A stretch of 64,000 bases of DNA. It comes from Acidimicrobiales bacterium. Its GTDB lineage: Bacteria; Actinomycetota; Acidimicrobiia; Acidimicrobiales; SHLQ01. Below the pieces are notes generated by a model, which did no database searches, was not told the origin of the DNA, and saw nothing but the letters and a program-made list of their open reading frames with translations. Both the position numbers and the translations under genes were made by a program. This document shows positions 8,343 through 17,054 of the stretch, piece after piece. The stretch covers positions 145,460 to 209,459 of the forward strand of contig JAHDCX010000009.1 in assembly GCA_020629635.1 (NCBI GenBank), in the 5' to 3' direction. Within the stretch, counting starts at the first letter, position 1, and each line of letters starts with the position of its first letter.

Positions 8343-9460
8343 TTGCGACGGATGACGAAGGTTTCGTCGTGGAACCAGAGGCCGCCGTGTTCGTGCAGGA
8401 CGGCCTCGGTCGCTTCGAGGTAGCGGCCGTCGCGGCTCGCTTCTTCGACACGTTGGTCGTCGATCTGCGCAACGTAGATGGCAGCGTTCCAGGCGGCGAA
8501 CAACGTGGAGGTGCCGATGTTCGATCCGAGATCGCTCGGCAGCGTGTGCATCTCGTAGGTCAGGGTCGATTCGTCGTCGGGGAACGCCATGAGGTCGAAG
8601 TCGCGTGCGTCGGTGTCGAGCGCGCGGTGCAATTCGGCCAGGAGTTCGTGGCGATCGACGGGGAACGGAACCTCGTCGGGCCAGATCTTCTGCACGATCT
8701 CCATGGCGGGATCACCGCCCCGGGACTGAATGCCGAGTAGCACGCCATGCGAGCGAAGACTGCGGCTGAGCGGGCACAGGATCTTGCTGACCTTGAAATC
8801 GGCGCCGGTCTTGGCCCGCCACGGTTGTGACGCGATGACGAGGTCGTAGTCGGTGCGGTGATCGCCGAGCTGCGGGATCACATTGTCGAGCGCGAAGGTC
8901 TGGTCTGAGCGGTGGATGACCAGCGCCGTCGGGGTCACGTACAGCGGATTGCCGGTCTTCGGGCTCGGCGCAACGGCCCAGTGCTCGACCAACCAGTCGT
9001 CGAGATCGCGGAGCTGCTCGCCGAAGGTCTGGCTGTCCGTGCCGTCGAGCGCGACATGGCGCATCACCATGCGCTGCCGCTTCTCCTCGGTGTTGGGGCG
9101 CAGCCCAGGAGACTCGGCGTAGTGGAGGTTCGTGAGCACGATGACCGACGCGGGATGTTCGATGAATCGGTCGGGAAGCTTGTCGAGCGTGAGACGGGCG
9201 TCTTCGAGACTGATCTCCTTGCCGACCACGTAGAACGGGATCGTCGGGTACTCGCGGTGCATGGCCCGAAGGAGGTGCGCCAGCACCGTGCCGTCGCCGA
9301 TGCCTGCGTCGAAGACTCGAAGCGCCGGTGGGACCGGCCGGAGCCGCCGCAACTCTTGGGCCGCTCGTTCAGCGACCTTCCACTTCTCGTTGGTCGTGGT
9401 GACGAACTGGAGGTACTTCTGCCGATTGTCGACGAAGCGGAGCGGCGAGGCGTCGGTCAT
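8339..9460 (-). CDS. SAM-dependent methyltransferase-like protein
   Basis: The 373-residue protein has a Rossmann-type SAM-binding motif I, RVFDAGIGDGTVLAHLL (about residues 48-64), an acidic strand end YVVGKEISLED about 30 residues later, and DYDLVIASQPW as a motif IV-like segment. This supports a class I methyltransferase fold; no substrate can be named. ATG 9460 was preferred over an in-frame TTG at 9469. It begins 14 bases after the stop of the large anchored protein gene and is probably the last gene of that minus-strand unit. Its stop codon is formed by the end of the 93-base repeat. Confidence 0.65.
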   Translation of the reverse strand: MTDASPLRFVDNRQKYLQFVTTTNEKWKVAERAAQELRRLRPVPPALRVFDAGIGDGTVLAHLLRAMHREYPTIPFYVVGKEISLEDARLTLDKLPDRFIEHPASVIVLTNLHYAESPGLRPNTEEKRQRMVMRHVALDGTDSQTFGEQLRDLDDWLVEHWAVAPSPKTGNPLYVTPTALVIHRSDQTFALDNVIPQLGDHRTDYDLVIASQPWRAKTGADFKVSKILCPLSRSLRSHGVLLGIQSRGGDPAMEIVQKIWPDEVPFPVDRHELLAELHRALDTDARDFDLMAFPDDESTLTYEMHTLPSDLGSNIGTSTLFAAWNAAIYVAQIDDQRVEEASRDGRYLEATEAVLHEHGGLWFHDETFVIRRN

Positions 9461-9474
9461 CGACGTCAACCTAG

Positions 9475-12048
9475 TCAGTTGAGCGTCATCGAGATCTCGT
9501 AGTCGCCTTCGCCGAAGTCCCCGACGGATCGGGCTTCGATGCGATAGCTGCCCGGTGGCAGTTCGATCTCGACTCGACTCGACAGGAACGGAAGGCCAGC
9601 ATCAGACGAGTCGTCGTCGTTGTAGGCGAGGATCTGATCGAGGTCGTCGACGACTTGGATCACCGGGTCGAGGAACGAGTCCTCGGTCGGGATCATCTCG
9701 ACGATGAGGGTCCCACCACGCGTCTCGAAGTCGTAGACGTCGAAGGTGTTCTGGTCGAGCGACTCGCCGATGACGAGCGGTGCGGTGCCGACGTTGACGA
9801 GCTGTTGGTCCTGCACCGTCGTTTCCTCGAAGCCTGAGTCGAATCCGAAGGCGTCGTCCGCGCCATCGGCGACCGTGAGCTGTTCGGTGCTGTCGGCGAC
9901 CTGCACCGTCATCTCGTAGGTACCGCCGTTGTCGAAGACCTCCCGGACCTCGAGGTAGACGACACCGGCCGACGTGGTCTCGAATCGGACTGCCGAGTTG
10001 AGGCCTTCGAAATCGTCGTTGCTCGTGATGAAGAACTCGTCGCTGTCGAGGACGTCGAGCGCGGGGTCCATGGCGTCGTCGGTCGCATTGACCGTCACGG
10101 CGACCGCCACACCTTCGGGAAGTTCGACCGCCCAGCGGTCGATCACTCCGCGGTCGACGGCGCCAGCCTCAACCACCGTCTCGCCCACGGCAACCGACGT
10201 CGTTCGGTCGATCGTTTCGCGTTCGGGGAAGGTGAACGCACCGTCGTCGGTACTGGTGAACGGATCGTCGACGCCACCGTCACCGATCACGCCGTCGATT
10301 GGTCCCTCGTCGAGGCCGATGTCGCCGAAGGCGTCCTCCAGCTCGGAGGTCACATCGACATCCTGCAAGTCCGACAGGTCAGCGATCCAGGAGTCGATCG
10401 AGTCGTCCTCCAGCCAACCGAGTGCCGTCACCACGTTTTTCATCACGGTGCCGATCGGTGAGATGTACCACTCGCCGTTCGACTCGGTCACCACGATTGG
10501 CATCGTCGGGAACTCGGTCGGGAGCTCGACGGTGTTCAGCCAGTCGATCGCCCCCTGCGGCAATCCCTCGTTGAGACAACCGTCGCCAACCCAATCGCCT
10601 CCGAAGTCGTACCGGAACGGCGAACACGTCGGGTCGATGTCGAGCGCGGCGCTCAAGAGCTCGCCGGAAATGTCACCGTCGAGGGTCCAGGAGCGGCCCG
10701 GCTGATCGCCGATCAGGTCGACGCCGAAGGTGTCGCCGTCGCCGGACACGTCCAGCTCGTAGGAGCGAGGGGTGATGACGTTGACGTAGTCGATCTGGTC
10801 GACTGCGCTCGAAATGGATGTCTCGATCCGCGTCGGGCTGTAGCGCGTCACATACGTGAAGTCCGGACCCGAACCCGTCACTTCGTAGCCGCGGATCCGC
10901 ACGATGGTGTCGCCGTCTTCTTCGGTGGTGTCGAGCTGGAGATCGGTGAGCTGGATCTCGATGCCTTGCTCGGCCATCTCGGCCTTCGCCTGGGCGAGTT
11001 CGGTGGTGAGGTCGTTCATGAAGAGGGGCGCGTACCGGTGCAGGGCGTGCATCTCGTTCGGATCCAGGCGACGCATCGCCTGATCGAGGTCGAGGTCGAC
11101 CATCTCGTTGATCATCGACTCGACGGCGGTTTCGGGGCTTTCGGCACCAAGGGGTCGCAGGCCCATGCCGAGGGCGGGCAGCTCACCCGGAAAGGCTTCT
11201 TCGAGCGCCGTGTAGATCGGGGAGAAATACCAGCGACCGTCACGTTCGACCATCACGATCGCCTCGTCGCTGGCGAGGCTCGCCGTTTCGGTCTCGACGA
11301 CCTCTTCGGGGTCGAGCTCGGCGACTTCGTCACGGAGCGCGTCGCCGAAGCGGAATGCACCGAGATCGACTGTCGAGGTGGACGTTCCGCCCGTCATCGT
11401 GATCAGCGCGACATCGGGGCTGTCGACAGGTCGAACGACCTCATAGGTGACGTCGGTGAACTCGAAGTCGAAACCGTCGACCTGGCCGGAGTCGAAGTCG
11501 TCGGCCAGGACGCCGATGCGTTGGAGTTCGGGCATGACGTCGAACAGCATCGGTTCGGCGATCGCGCGACGTTCTCCCGGCTCGAGTAGCTCGGCCATGG
11601 AAAGGAAGTCCTCGTTGTTGATGGCCTCGATCATCTGGTCCATCGCCGCTTCGGGCGACTCTGCACCTCCGCTCGATCCGAGCGCCGTGAGGGCAAACCA
11701 GCCACCACCGGCAAGCAGGACGACGGCTCCGGCGATGGCGGCGATCCAGGCAAACTGGCCGCCACTTCGTGCCGGAGGCGCGGCGGGAGCGTGTGGGGGT
11801 TGCGGCGCATCCCACACGGGCGCAGTCGTCGACGAGGCGAGGGGCTGCGGAGCGACCGGTGGAATGGCGGGTGAGGCGGGGGGAGCCTCTGGCGGCGGGG
11901 TGACAACCGGGGGACGTGGGGTCTGAGCTTCGGGCGCGGGAGGGGGCAATGGCTGCCACCCCGGAAGGGGGCCGCTGTCGTGTCCCGCTGGTTGAGGTGT
12001 GCGTCCGCCGTCGAGGGGCGACGGGTCCCAGGGCTGGCCTGTCGTCAT
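9475..12048 (-). CDS. Large membrane-anchored protein with C-terminal PPC-like domains
   Basis: The 857-residue protein has a Pro/Ala-rich cytoplasmic N-terminus (about 95 residues) and one transmembrane helix (FAWIAAIAGAVVLLAGGGWF, about 99-120). A long acidic extracellular part begins with two similar segments (ESPEAAMDQMIEAIN and ESPETAVESMINEMV) that look like internal duplications. Two domains near the C-terminus resemble bacterial pre-peptidase C-terminal (PPC) beta domains, with the ending LPPGSYRIEARSVGDFGEGDYEISM. It is about 70 bases downstream of the FHA gene. ATG 12048 was preferred over TTG 12066. A surface sensor or assembly role is possible but unproven. Confidence 0.65.
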   Translation of the reverse strand: MTTGQPWDPSPLDGGRTPQPAGHDSGPLPGWQPLPPPAPEAQTPRPPVVTPPPEAPPASPAIPPVAPQPLASSTTAPVWDAPQPPHAPAAPPARSGGQFAWIAAIAGAVVLLAGGGWFALTALGSSGGAESPEAAMDQMIEAINNEDFLSMAELLEPGERRAIAEPMLFDVMPELQRIGVLADDFDSGQVDGFDFEFTDVTYEVVRPVDSPDVALITMTGGTSTSTVDLGAFRFGDALRDEVAELDPEEVVETETASLASDEAIVMVERDGRWYFSPIYTALEEAFPGELPALGMGLRPLGAESPETAVESMINEMVDLDLDQAMRRLDPNEMHALHRYAPLFMNDLTTELAQAKAEMAEQGIEIQLTDLQLDTTEEDGDTIVRIRGYEVTGSGPDFTYVTRYSPTRIETSISSAVDQIDYVNVITPRSYELDVSGDGDTFGVDLIGDQPGRSWTLDGDISGELLSAALDIDPTCSPFRYDFGGDWVGDGCLNEGLPQGAIDWLNTVELPTEFPTMPIVVTESNGEWYISPIGTVMKNVVTALGWLEDDSIDSWIADLSDLQDVDVTSELEDAFGDIGLDEGPIDGVIGDGGVDDPFTSTDDGAFTFPERETIDRTTSVAVGETVVEAGAVDRGVIDRWAVELPEGVAVAVTVNATDDAMDPALDVLDSDEFFITSNDDFEGLNSAVRFETTSAGVVYLEVREVFDNGGTYEMTVQVADSTEQLTVADGADDAFGFDSGFEETTVQDQQLVNVGTAPLVIGESLDQNTFDVYDFETRGGTLIVEMIPTEDSFLDPVIQVVDDLDQILAYNDDDSSDAGLPFLSSRVEIELPPGSYRIEARSVGDFGEGDYEISMTLN

Positions 12049-12120
12049 GGTGTGTGATTCGGCCAACCGGAGGCGGCGCTGTAGCCAAACAGGGATGTTC
12101 GGGCCATCTGAGCCAGGTCG

Positions 12121-12807
12121 TCAGGGAAGCCGATCGAGTTCGGTGCGATTGACCATTCCGGTGCCGACGACATGTTCCACGAGCCTCTGTCTGCGATCGG
12201 TGGCCTCGAAACCCTTCTCGCCGCGCAGACCACGTACGCCCTCGCTCGCCAGGCGCGCACAGAGGTAGTCGAGTTTTCGGTCGAGCTTCTTCGTCGACCA
12301 GCCGAGCCGGTGGGCGACGGACGCATTCGCCGGAAGCTCGCCGACGGCACCCGAGGGGTCGAGAAGGGTGCTCTCCGCAAGTGCAAGCACGAGGAGGTGC
12401 TGCTCCTCATTGAGAGGGATCACGCCGAACGTCGTCGTTTCGGCGGCGTCCGGCACGCCCTCGGCCATCGGCGGCAGCAGGGGATCACGGCCTGGCAGCA
12501 CCCAGCCGAGCTCGTAGGTGCCCGGACCGAACTCGAAGCCGATCACGCCGGTCGGCTCCGCAAGCGACCCGACGGCGTCCGGCGGCAGGCGGCTCGTTCG
12601 GCCCGTGCTGCCCGTGATCGTGAGGACGGCATGTTTGGCGTTGTTGGCGATCCACCACACGCCATCCCGGTCGAAGACGGTGCCGACGGTTCGGTGCATG
12701 TAGGGGTTTGCGTCATCGACCACGATGTCACCCGTCCGCCCGAACGTCGCCGTGGTCCCCGACGACACCTCGGTGAGTTCGTCGATGAAGACGAGATGGA
12801 TGGTCAT
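12121..12807 (-). CDS. FHA-like domain protein
   Basis: The 228-residue soluble protein has an N-terminal segment resembling a forkhead-associated domain: TFGRTGDIVVDD followed by NPYMHRTVG, corresponding to the GR and SxxH positions that bind phosphothreonine. The usual Ser is replaced, so binding may differ. The C-terminal part (about 135-228) is helical with a winged-helix look (ASVAHRLGWSTKKLDRKLDYL). The start overlaps the stop of the upstream membrane gene by ATGA. The trio suggests a phospho-dependent, membrane-linked system, but no Ser/Thr kinase is in the window. Confidence 0.65.
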   Translation of the reverse strand: MTIHLVFIDELTEVSSGTTATFGRTGDIVVDDANPYMHRTVGTVFDRDGVWWIANNAKHAVLTITGSTGRTSRLPPDAVGSLAEPTGVIGFEFGPGTYELGWVLPGRDPLLPPMAEGVPDAAETTTFGVIPLNEEQHLLVLALAESTLLDPSGAVGELPANASVAHRLGWSTKKLDRKLDYLCARLASEGVRGLRGEKGFEATDRRQRLVEHVVGTGMVNRTELDRLP

Positions 12808-13205
12808 CGGGTGATCTCCTTGAGCGCAAAGGCGGCGGCGCCACACGCCGTGACCGCTCCGAGTACGCCGCCCCACCCGATCCCGATCGGCTCAGAGAGA
12901 ACGACCGCAAGCGCGGCGAAGACGACGAGGACGGACACGGCAAGGACCACCCCGCTCGCCATTCGGGTGCGACCGCTTGCCCCGAGCAACAAGGCCGCAG
13001 CGATCGCCACCGGTATCAGAAGCCACGCGCCCACGATGAGGGCGCGACTGATCCCATCGACAACATCGAGCGCATTGAGACTTCCGATCAGGTCGATGCT
13101 CGAACGTGCGGGCGCCGACCCGATCGCCAGCCACGGCAGAACGAGAGAGACGGTGGTGATGAACGCCAGCGCAAGTGCGGGAACGATGGCGGGAACGGGC
13201 CGCAT
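12804..13205 (-). CDS. Four-helix membrane protein of unknown function
   Basis: The 133-residue hydrophobic protein has about four transmembrane segments: VPALALAFITTVSLVLPWLAI, LIVGAWLLIPVAIAAALLLG, ASGVVLAVSVLVVFAALAVV and GWGGVLGAVTACGAAAFAL. No family motif is recognised. ATG 13205 (MRPVPAIVP) places the first helix right after the start; a longer open frame reaches 13235. It is the first gene of the minus-strand unit and overlaps the FHA gene by four bases. Confidence 0.7.
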   Translation of the reverse strand: MRPVPAIVPALALAFITTVSLVLPWLAIGSAPARSSIDLIGSLNALDVVDGISRALIVGAWLLIPVAIAAALLLGASGRTRMASGVVLAVSVLVVFAALAVVLSEPIGIGWGGVLGAVTACGAAAFALKEITR

Positions 13206-13270
13206 CCAAGAACGGTAGCGAGGCCAGCCCGACACATCAGGGGTTTACGCACTTCGGGGTTGATCCGATC

Positions 13271-14680
13271 ATGGTGTCGGCCGGGTGCATCCTCGTCGAC
13301 ACTTCACGCATGACCAATGTCGCCAACGTCGCCGACGGCCTGCTCGAGGCGATCGGAATCGAACGTCGCCGATCGATCGAGATCGATCGACCACCGGTGT
13401 TCTTCGCATCGTCGTTCAGAGTCGAGGAGGCTGCCGCAGCGCTGGTTGCCTCGCTCCATGCAGCGATCGACCACCTGCTCGAGACACTGGGGCACGCGCC
13501 GCCCGATCACCCGACTCGCCTTCGGCGCTCACTGGTGGCTGATGCGTTCCGGAGCGAACGTCTCTGCGTTCACACGGTAGACGCACCCTTGTGGGACAAC
13601 TGGTCGGGACACGTCCGATCCGCGGACGGATTCGTCCAGTACCACACCAACTTCGCCCACCACCGACGGGCCGTCGCCGACACGTTCGGCCTGCCAATCG
13701 ACGCACCGCGCGCCGACCTCGAGGCGGCCACGGCACGCGTCACCTCTGAAGAAATCGATCGGCGGTTGACCGACTCGGGCGGCATCGTGGCGGTGATGCG
13801 AACGCTCGACGAGTGGGACCAGCACCCACACGCGATCGAAGAACACCAACTCCTCACCGTCGCTCCACCGGTGTCATCGACATCGACCCGCCGTTGGCAG
13901 GGCCCGTCGAATCCTCGTCGTCCGCTCGACGGGCTCCGGGTCGTTGACTGCACTCGGATCATCGCCGGACCCGTGGCGAGTCGCCTGTTGGGCTCGCTCG
14001 GCGCGGACGTCGTCCGCATCGGGAGCCCGCATCTTCCGGTCGTCGATGCCGCCCTGCCCGACACGACCCTCGGGAAACGCTTTGCCCATCTGGACCTGCG
14101 CGACACCGACGACCACGATTGCTTTGGCGAACTGATCTCATCCGCCGACGTCGTCATCGACGGGTACCGTCCAGGCGCGCTCGATGGCCAGGGGTTCGGC
14201 CGTCACGCGATCCGAGCCATCGCTCCCCACATCGTGCATGTCGACCTCTCGGCGTTCGGTACCCACGGCGCATGGGCGGGCCGCCGAGGGTTCGACTCGA
14301 TCACCCAGACCGCCACCGGAATCGTCGACGCCGAAACCGCCGCATTCCGCGCAGACACCCCGAAGCCGCTCCCCTGCCAGTTCCTGGATCATGGAGCGGG
14401 CCACCTGTTGGCGCTGGGCACGATCGCCGCACTGGCTGCCGGCGGGGGCGCCGACGTGACGACCTCGCTGCTCGCAGTGCGCAACTGGCTGGTGTCCCTC
14501 GGACGCACGGAACCCGGCTCGATCGAGACGTCGTCGGACGAGAGCAACCTCGAAACGCGCACAAGCCCCTATGGCCCGGTGACCCACGTCCACCCGGTTC
14601 TGGCGACCGAACCGGGATGGGATGTCTCGTGGGATGTCGCGTCCTTGCCCGGCGCCGACACCCCCGAGTGGATCAGCTGA
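13271..14680 (+). CDS. Class III (CaiB/BaiF) CoA-transferase
   Basis: CoA-transferase/racemase family protein of about 469 residues. The first 215 residues form a helical region unlike the core family. The Rossmann half then begins at LDGLRVVDCTRIIAGPVASRLLGSLGADVVRIG. The family's catalytic Asp is D342 in RRGFDSITQTATG. A DGYRPGALDGQGFG segment matches the CoA-contact loop. Members transfer CoA between carboxylic acids or epimerise acyl-CoAs. Start ATG 13271 or 13310 are both possible. The gene ends inside a 20-base tandem repeat. The substrate is unknown. Confidence 0.82.
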   Translation: MVSAGCILVDTSRMTNVANVADGLLEAIGIERRRSIEIDRPPVFFASSFRVEEAAAALVASLHAAIDHLLETLGHAPPDHPTRLRRSLVADAFRSERLCVHTVDAPLWDNWSGHVRSADGFVQYHTNFAHHRRAVADTFGLPIDAPRADLEAATARVTSEEIDRRLTDSGGIVAVMRTLDEWDQHPHAIEEHQLLTVAPPVSSTSTRRWQGPSNPRRPLDGLRVVDCTRIIAGPVASRLLGSLGADVVRIGSPHLPVVDAALPDTTLGKRFAHLDLRDTDDHDCFGELISSADVVIDGYRPGALDGQGFGRHAIRAIAPHIVHVDLSAFGTHGAWAGRRGFDSITQTATGIVDAETAAFRADTPKPLPCQFLDHGAGHLLALGTIAALAAGGGADVTTSLLAVRNWLVSLGRTEPGSIETSSDESNLETRTSPYGPVTHVHPVLATEPGWDVSWDVASLPGADTPEWIS

Positions 14681-14729
14681 TCGCTGTCACATTCAGCTGA
14701 TCGCTGTCACATTCAGCTGATCGCTGTCA
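14674..14729. repeat. Tandem 20-base repeat spanning two convergent stop codons
   Basis: CAGCTGATCGCTGTCACATT occurs at 14674 and 14694, followed by a partial third copy at 14714. The CoA-transferase stop (14678-14680) lies in copy 1 and the tpx stop (14713-14715) at the copy 2/3 junction. The last codons of both genes are therefore repeat-derived and both proteins end in Ile-Ser. Confidence 0.95.
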
Positions 14730-15213
14730 GCGCGGCGTCGTAGTCGGGCTCCTGTGCGATCTCGGGGACCAGCTCGGAGTGGACGACATTGCCGTCACCG
14801 TCGATGACGACCACCGCTCGGGCCGCGAGACCTTCGAGCTTGCCGTCGACGAGGTGCACGCCGTAGTCGGTGAGGAACTCGGGGTTCTTGAAGGTCGATG
14901 CCGTCCGAACGTTCTCGATGCCTTCTGCGCCGCAGAATCGCTTCTGCGCGAACGGAAGATCCGCGGACACGCACAACACCGTGGTGCCCTCCATCCCGGC
15001 CGCACGCTCATTGAAGGTGCGGACGCTCGTTGCGCAGGTTGGCGTGTCCACAGACGGGAAGATGTTGAGCACGACGTTGGACCCGGCGAAGTCGCCCTTG
15101 GACACCGCGCTGAGATCGTCGGCGGTCAGCGAGAAGTCCGGAGCAGCCGCGCCCACTTCGGGGAGGTCGCCGTTGGTGTTGACGGGATTGCCGCCGAGTG
15201 CAGTCTGGGCCAT
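14713..15213 (-). CDS. tpx: Thiol peroxidase Tpx (atypical 2-Cys peroxiredoxin)
   Basis: Thioredoxin-dependent peroxidase that reduces hydroperoxides in the cytoplasm. At 166 residues it has the normal length. The peroxidatic Cys is C60 in SVDTPTCATSVRTFN and the resolving Cys is C94 in RFCGAEGIEN, the spacing of E. coli Tpx. The beginning GNPVNTNGDLPEVGAAAPDF is also typical. It stands alone and is convergent with the CoA-transferase gene, with which it shares a tandem repeat at its 3' end. Confidence 0.95.
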   Translation of the reverse strand: MAQTALGGNPVNTNGDLPEVGAAAPDFSLTADDLSAVSKGDFAGSNVVLNIFPSVDTPTCATSVRTFNERAAGMEGTTVLCVSADLPFAQKRFCGAEGIENVRTASTFKNPEFLTDYGVHLVDGKLEGLAARAVVVIDGDGNVVHSELVPEIAQEPDYDAALTAIS

Positions 15214-15296
15214 GAAATGTCCTCGATTCGTTGAATCCGGTTTTCGGGGGAACGCCCGAGCACGCTACCAGCCCGGATCTGGGCGAGGATTGGCCG

Positions 15297-16076
15297 ATGA
15301 GTACCGAATCGATCACCCGAGCTGCCCGCCTGTTGACCGAGACCCGCCGCGCGATCACCGTGATCGACGGACTCGGCGACGACACCCCGCACGACCTCGT
15401 CACGGCCGAGGCGATCGCGACCGAACATGCCGCCATGCTCGGGCACGACGTGATCGGCTGGAAGATCGGTGCGACGTCGGCAGCCGCCATGGAGCTGCTC
15501 GGCTCGCCCGGCGCGTTTGCCGGGCGGATCTTCGACGGCACGAACCACGGTTCGGGCGTGATCGAGGCCGACGCCATCATCGACCCGAAACTCGAATGCG
15601 AGTTCGCCTTCGTGACCGCATACGACGTCGAGCCGGCGACCGGGTGGACCGGCGACACGGCAAAGGCGACCGCCGCTGCGGTCGCGCCGGCATTCGAGAT
15701 CGTCGGGCCACGTTTTGCCGACATGTTCACCGTCGGCTGGCTCAGCCTCGTGGCCGACAGCGGTGCCAACGCCGGCATCCGGCTCGGCGAAGCCGTCCCG
15801 GTTGATCAGCTCCCCGACCTCTCTTCATTGGAGGTCTCGCTGTCTGTCGACGGCGAGCCGGCGGCCAGTGGCACCGGCGAGGCGATCATGGGCGACCCGT
15901 GGGCCGCACTGGCGTGGATGCTCGAACACCATGGCGAACGTGGGCTCACCATGCCCGCCGGTTCGATCATCATGTCGGGCACCTGCACGGGCGTGACCCC
16001 GCTGGCCGCAGGATCGTCGGCGACCGCCGACTACGGCCCGCTCGGCACCCTCTCGATCAGCCGCACCAGCGGCTGA
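15297..16076 (+). CDS. 2-keto-4-pentenoate hydratase-type protein (MhpD family)
   Basis: The 259-residue protein belongs to the fumarylacetoacetase/hydratase fold used in meta-cleavage degradation of aromatics. Key segments are VIGWKIGATS, the acidic metal-binding ECEFAFV (two Glu in ExE form), and PAGSIIMSGTCTGVTPLAAG near the C-terminus, matching the usual GTxxG ending. ATG 15297 is preceded by a GGCGAGG site. Gene context gives no pathway. It could be a hydratase or a 4-oxalocrotonate decarboxylase; the two are hard to separate from sequence. Confidence 0.82.
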   Translation: MSTESITRAARLLTETRRAITVIDGLGDDTPHDLVTAEAIATEHAAMLGHDVIGWKIGATSAAAMELLGSPGAFAGRIFDGTNHGSGVIEADAIIDPKLECEFAFVTAYDVEPATGWTGDTAKATAAAVAPAFEIVGPRFADMFTVGWLSLVADSGANAGIRLGEAVPVDQLPDLSSLEVSLSVDGEPAASGTGEAIMGDPWAALAWMLEHHGERGLTMPAGSIIMSGTCTGVTPLAAGSSATADYGPLGTLSISRTSG

Positions 16077-16077
16077 G

Positions 16078-16127
16078 GGGTCAGACGAAGACGTCTTCGG
16101 TCCGTTGGGTCAGACGAAGACGTCTTC
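16078..16127. repeat. Duplicated 21-base element at convergent gene ends
   Basis: GGGTCAGACGAAGACGTCTTC occurs perfectly at 16078-16098 and 16107-16127. Each copy contains the 12-base palindrome GAAGACGTCTTC. The downstream copy forms the last codons and stop of the DUF2853 gene; the upstream copy follows the hydratase stop directly. The first copy also has the GGGGTCAGAC core seen at other gene junctions. It may act as a terminator. Confidence 0.85.
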
Positions 16128-16448
16128 CTTCTTCATCTCGCGGGTGAGGGCGTAGTACATCACGGCGCGCTGCTTGTTGCGGTTGCTGCGACCCATCTTG
16201 TCGATCACCTTGTCGATCGCCTTGTCGAGCTTCGGCGAGTCCTCACAGCCGAGCTTCTTGATGAGGAAGTTCTTGCGAATCGTGGCGATCTCGGACGGCT
16301 GGCTGGCCGCAACGGTGCGGGCATCACGGTTGTACAGCGACGGACCGAGCGACTTGCACACAGCGCGGAGCAGATCGTCGTTCACGGGGATCTTGCAGGC
16401 CTTGCACTGGGCCTTTGCCGATTCGACGGCGTCATCAAACTTGCCCAT
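16110..16448 (-). CDS. DUF2853 family protein
   Basis: The small 112-residue basic, helical protein matches the DUF2853 family in length and in the blocks GPSLYNRDARTVAASQPSEI and RKNFLIKKLGCEDSPKLD, followed by VIDKMG and YYALTREM. The function of this family is not known to me. Cys residues at 15, 18 and 31 (QCKACKIP) are notable. The upstream region (16449-16558) has AGGAGT ten bases before the ATG. The 3' end is duplicated just downstream. Confidence 0.85.
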   Translation of the reverse strand: MGKFDDAVESAKAQCKACKIPVNDDLLRAVCKSLGPSLYNRDARTVAASQPSEIATIRKNFLIKKLGCEDSPKLDKAIDKVIDKMGRSNRNKQRAVMYYALTREMKKEDVFV

Positions 16449-16558
16449 TTCGGGACTCCTTCATCGGTATGAGGTGTTCACAGCTTTGCAAACCACCTCA
16501 CGGTTCATCGGGATCCCCTGTCCCGAGTTGAGGCCGTGGGCCTACCATCACGACGGAC

Positions 16559-16966
16559 ATGAGAGATCTCGACGACTTCATCGCCGACGCACGAGAAAAA
16601 CTGGACCGAGTCGAACCCCACGAGTTGGACGCCCTCATCGCAGAGGGAGTGCTGGTCGTCGACCACCGCGACTTCGCGGATCGTGCACGAGAGGGCGTGA
16701 TCCCCGGATCGGTCTACATCCCGCGTTCGGTGCTCGAATGGCGGCTCGCGCCAACGAGTGACTGGCGCTCCCACAACCTCGGGCCTGACGACCGCATCGT
16801 GTTGGTCTGCAACGACGGATGCTCGTCGTCGTTGGCGGCATTCAATCTCCAGCAGCTCGGACTGCTGGCCGCCACCGATCTGATCGGCGGCTACCGCGGC
16901 TGGCTCAGCCGAGGACGGTCGACGCCAACATCACCGCCAGCACCAGCGCTGCTACCGCCGAGCTGA
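16559..16966 (+). CDS. Rhodanese-like sulfurtransferase
   Basis: Single-domain rhodanese of 135 residues. It has LVVDHRDFADRAREGVIPGSVYIPRSVLEWRL as the family's conserved block and an active-site loop VCNDGCSSSLAA, with the nucleophilic Cys followed by Asn-Asp-Gly. After the GGYRGWL ending there is a short Pro/Ser-rich tail from residue 119, which is atypical. That tail is antisense to a small membrane protein gene on the other strand, so the extension may be a consequence of the overlap. Likely role is sulfur transfer or cyanide detoxification in the cytoplasm. Confidence 0.85.
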   Translation: MRDLDDFIADAREKLDRVEPHELDALIAEGVLVVDHRDFADRAREGVIPGSVYIPRSVLEWRLAPTSDWRSHNLGPDDRIVLVCNDGCSSSLAAFNLQQLGLLAATDLIGGYRGWLSRGRSTPTSPPAPALLPPS

Positions 16967-17054
16967 CGAACGCGATCACCGCCAACACCACATTGTTGAG
17001 GGTGATGGTGGTCGTCTGGTGTGTCGTGTCATTCGACTCGATTTCGCCGTTCAT
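16905..17054 (-). CDS. Small single-pass membrane protein (49 aa)
   Basis: A short gene starting at ATG 17054, with a good GGGAGGA ribosome-binding site about eight bases upstream. The product begins MNGEIESNDTTHQTTTITLN and continues into a hydrophobic helix of about 28 residues (VVLAVIAFVSSAVAALVLAVM) ending TVLG. It overlaps the last 62 bases of the rhodanese gene in antisense. No family is recognised. The combination of a strong SD, an acidic/polar N-terminus and a clean helix supports it as real. Confidence 0.6.
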   Translation of the reverse strand: MNGEIESNDTTHQTTTITLNNVVLAVIAFVSSAVAALVLAVMLASTVLG

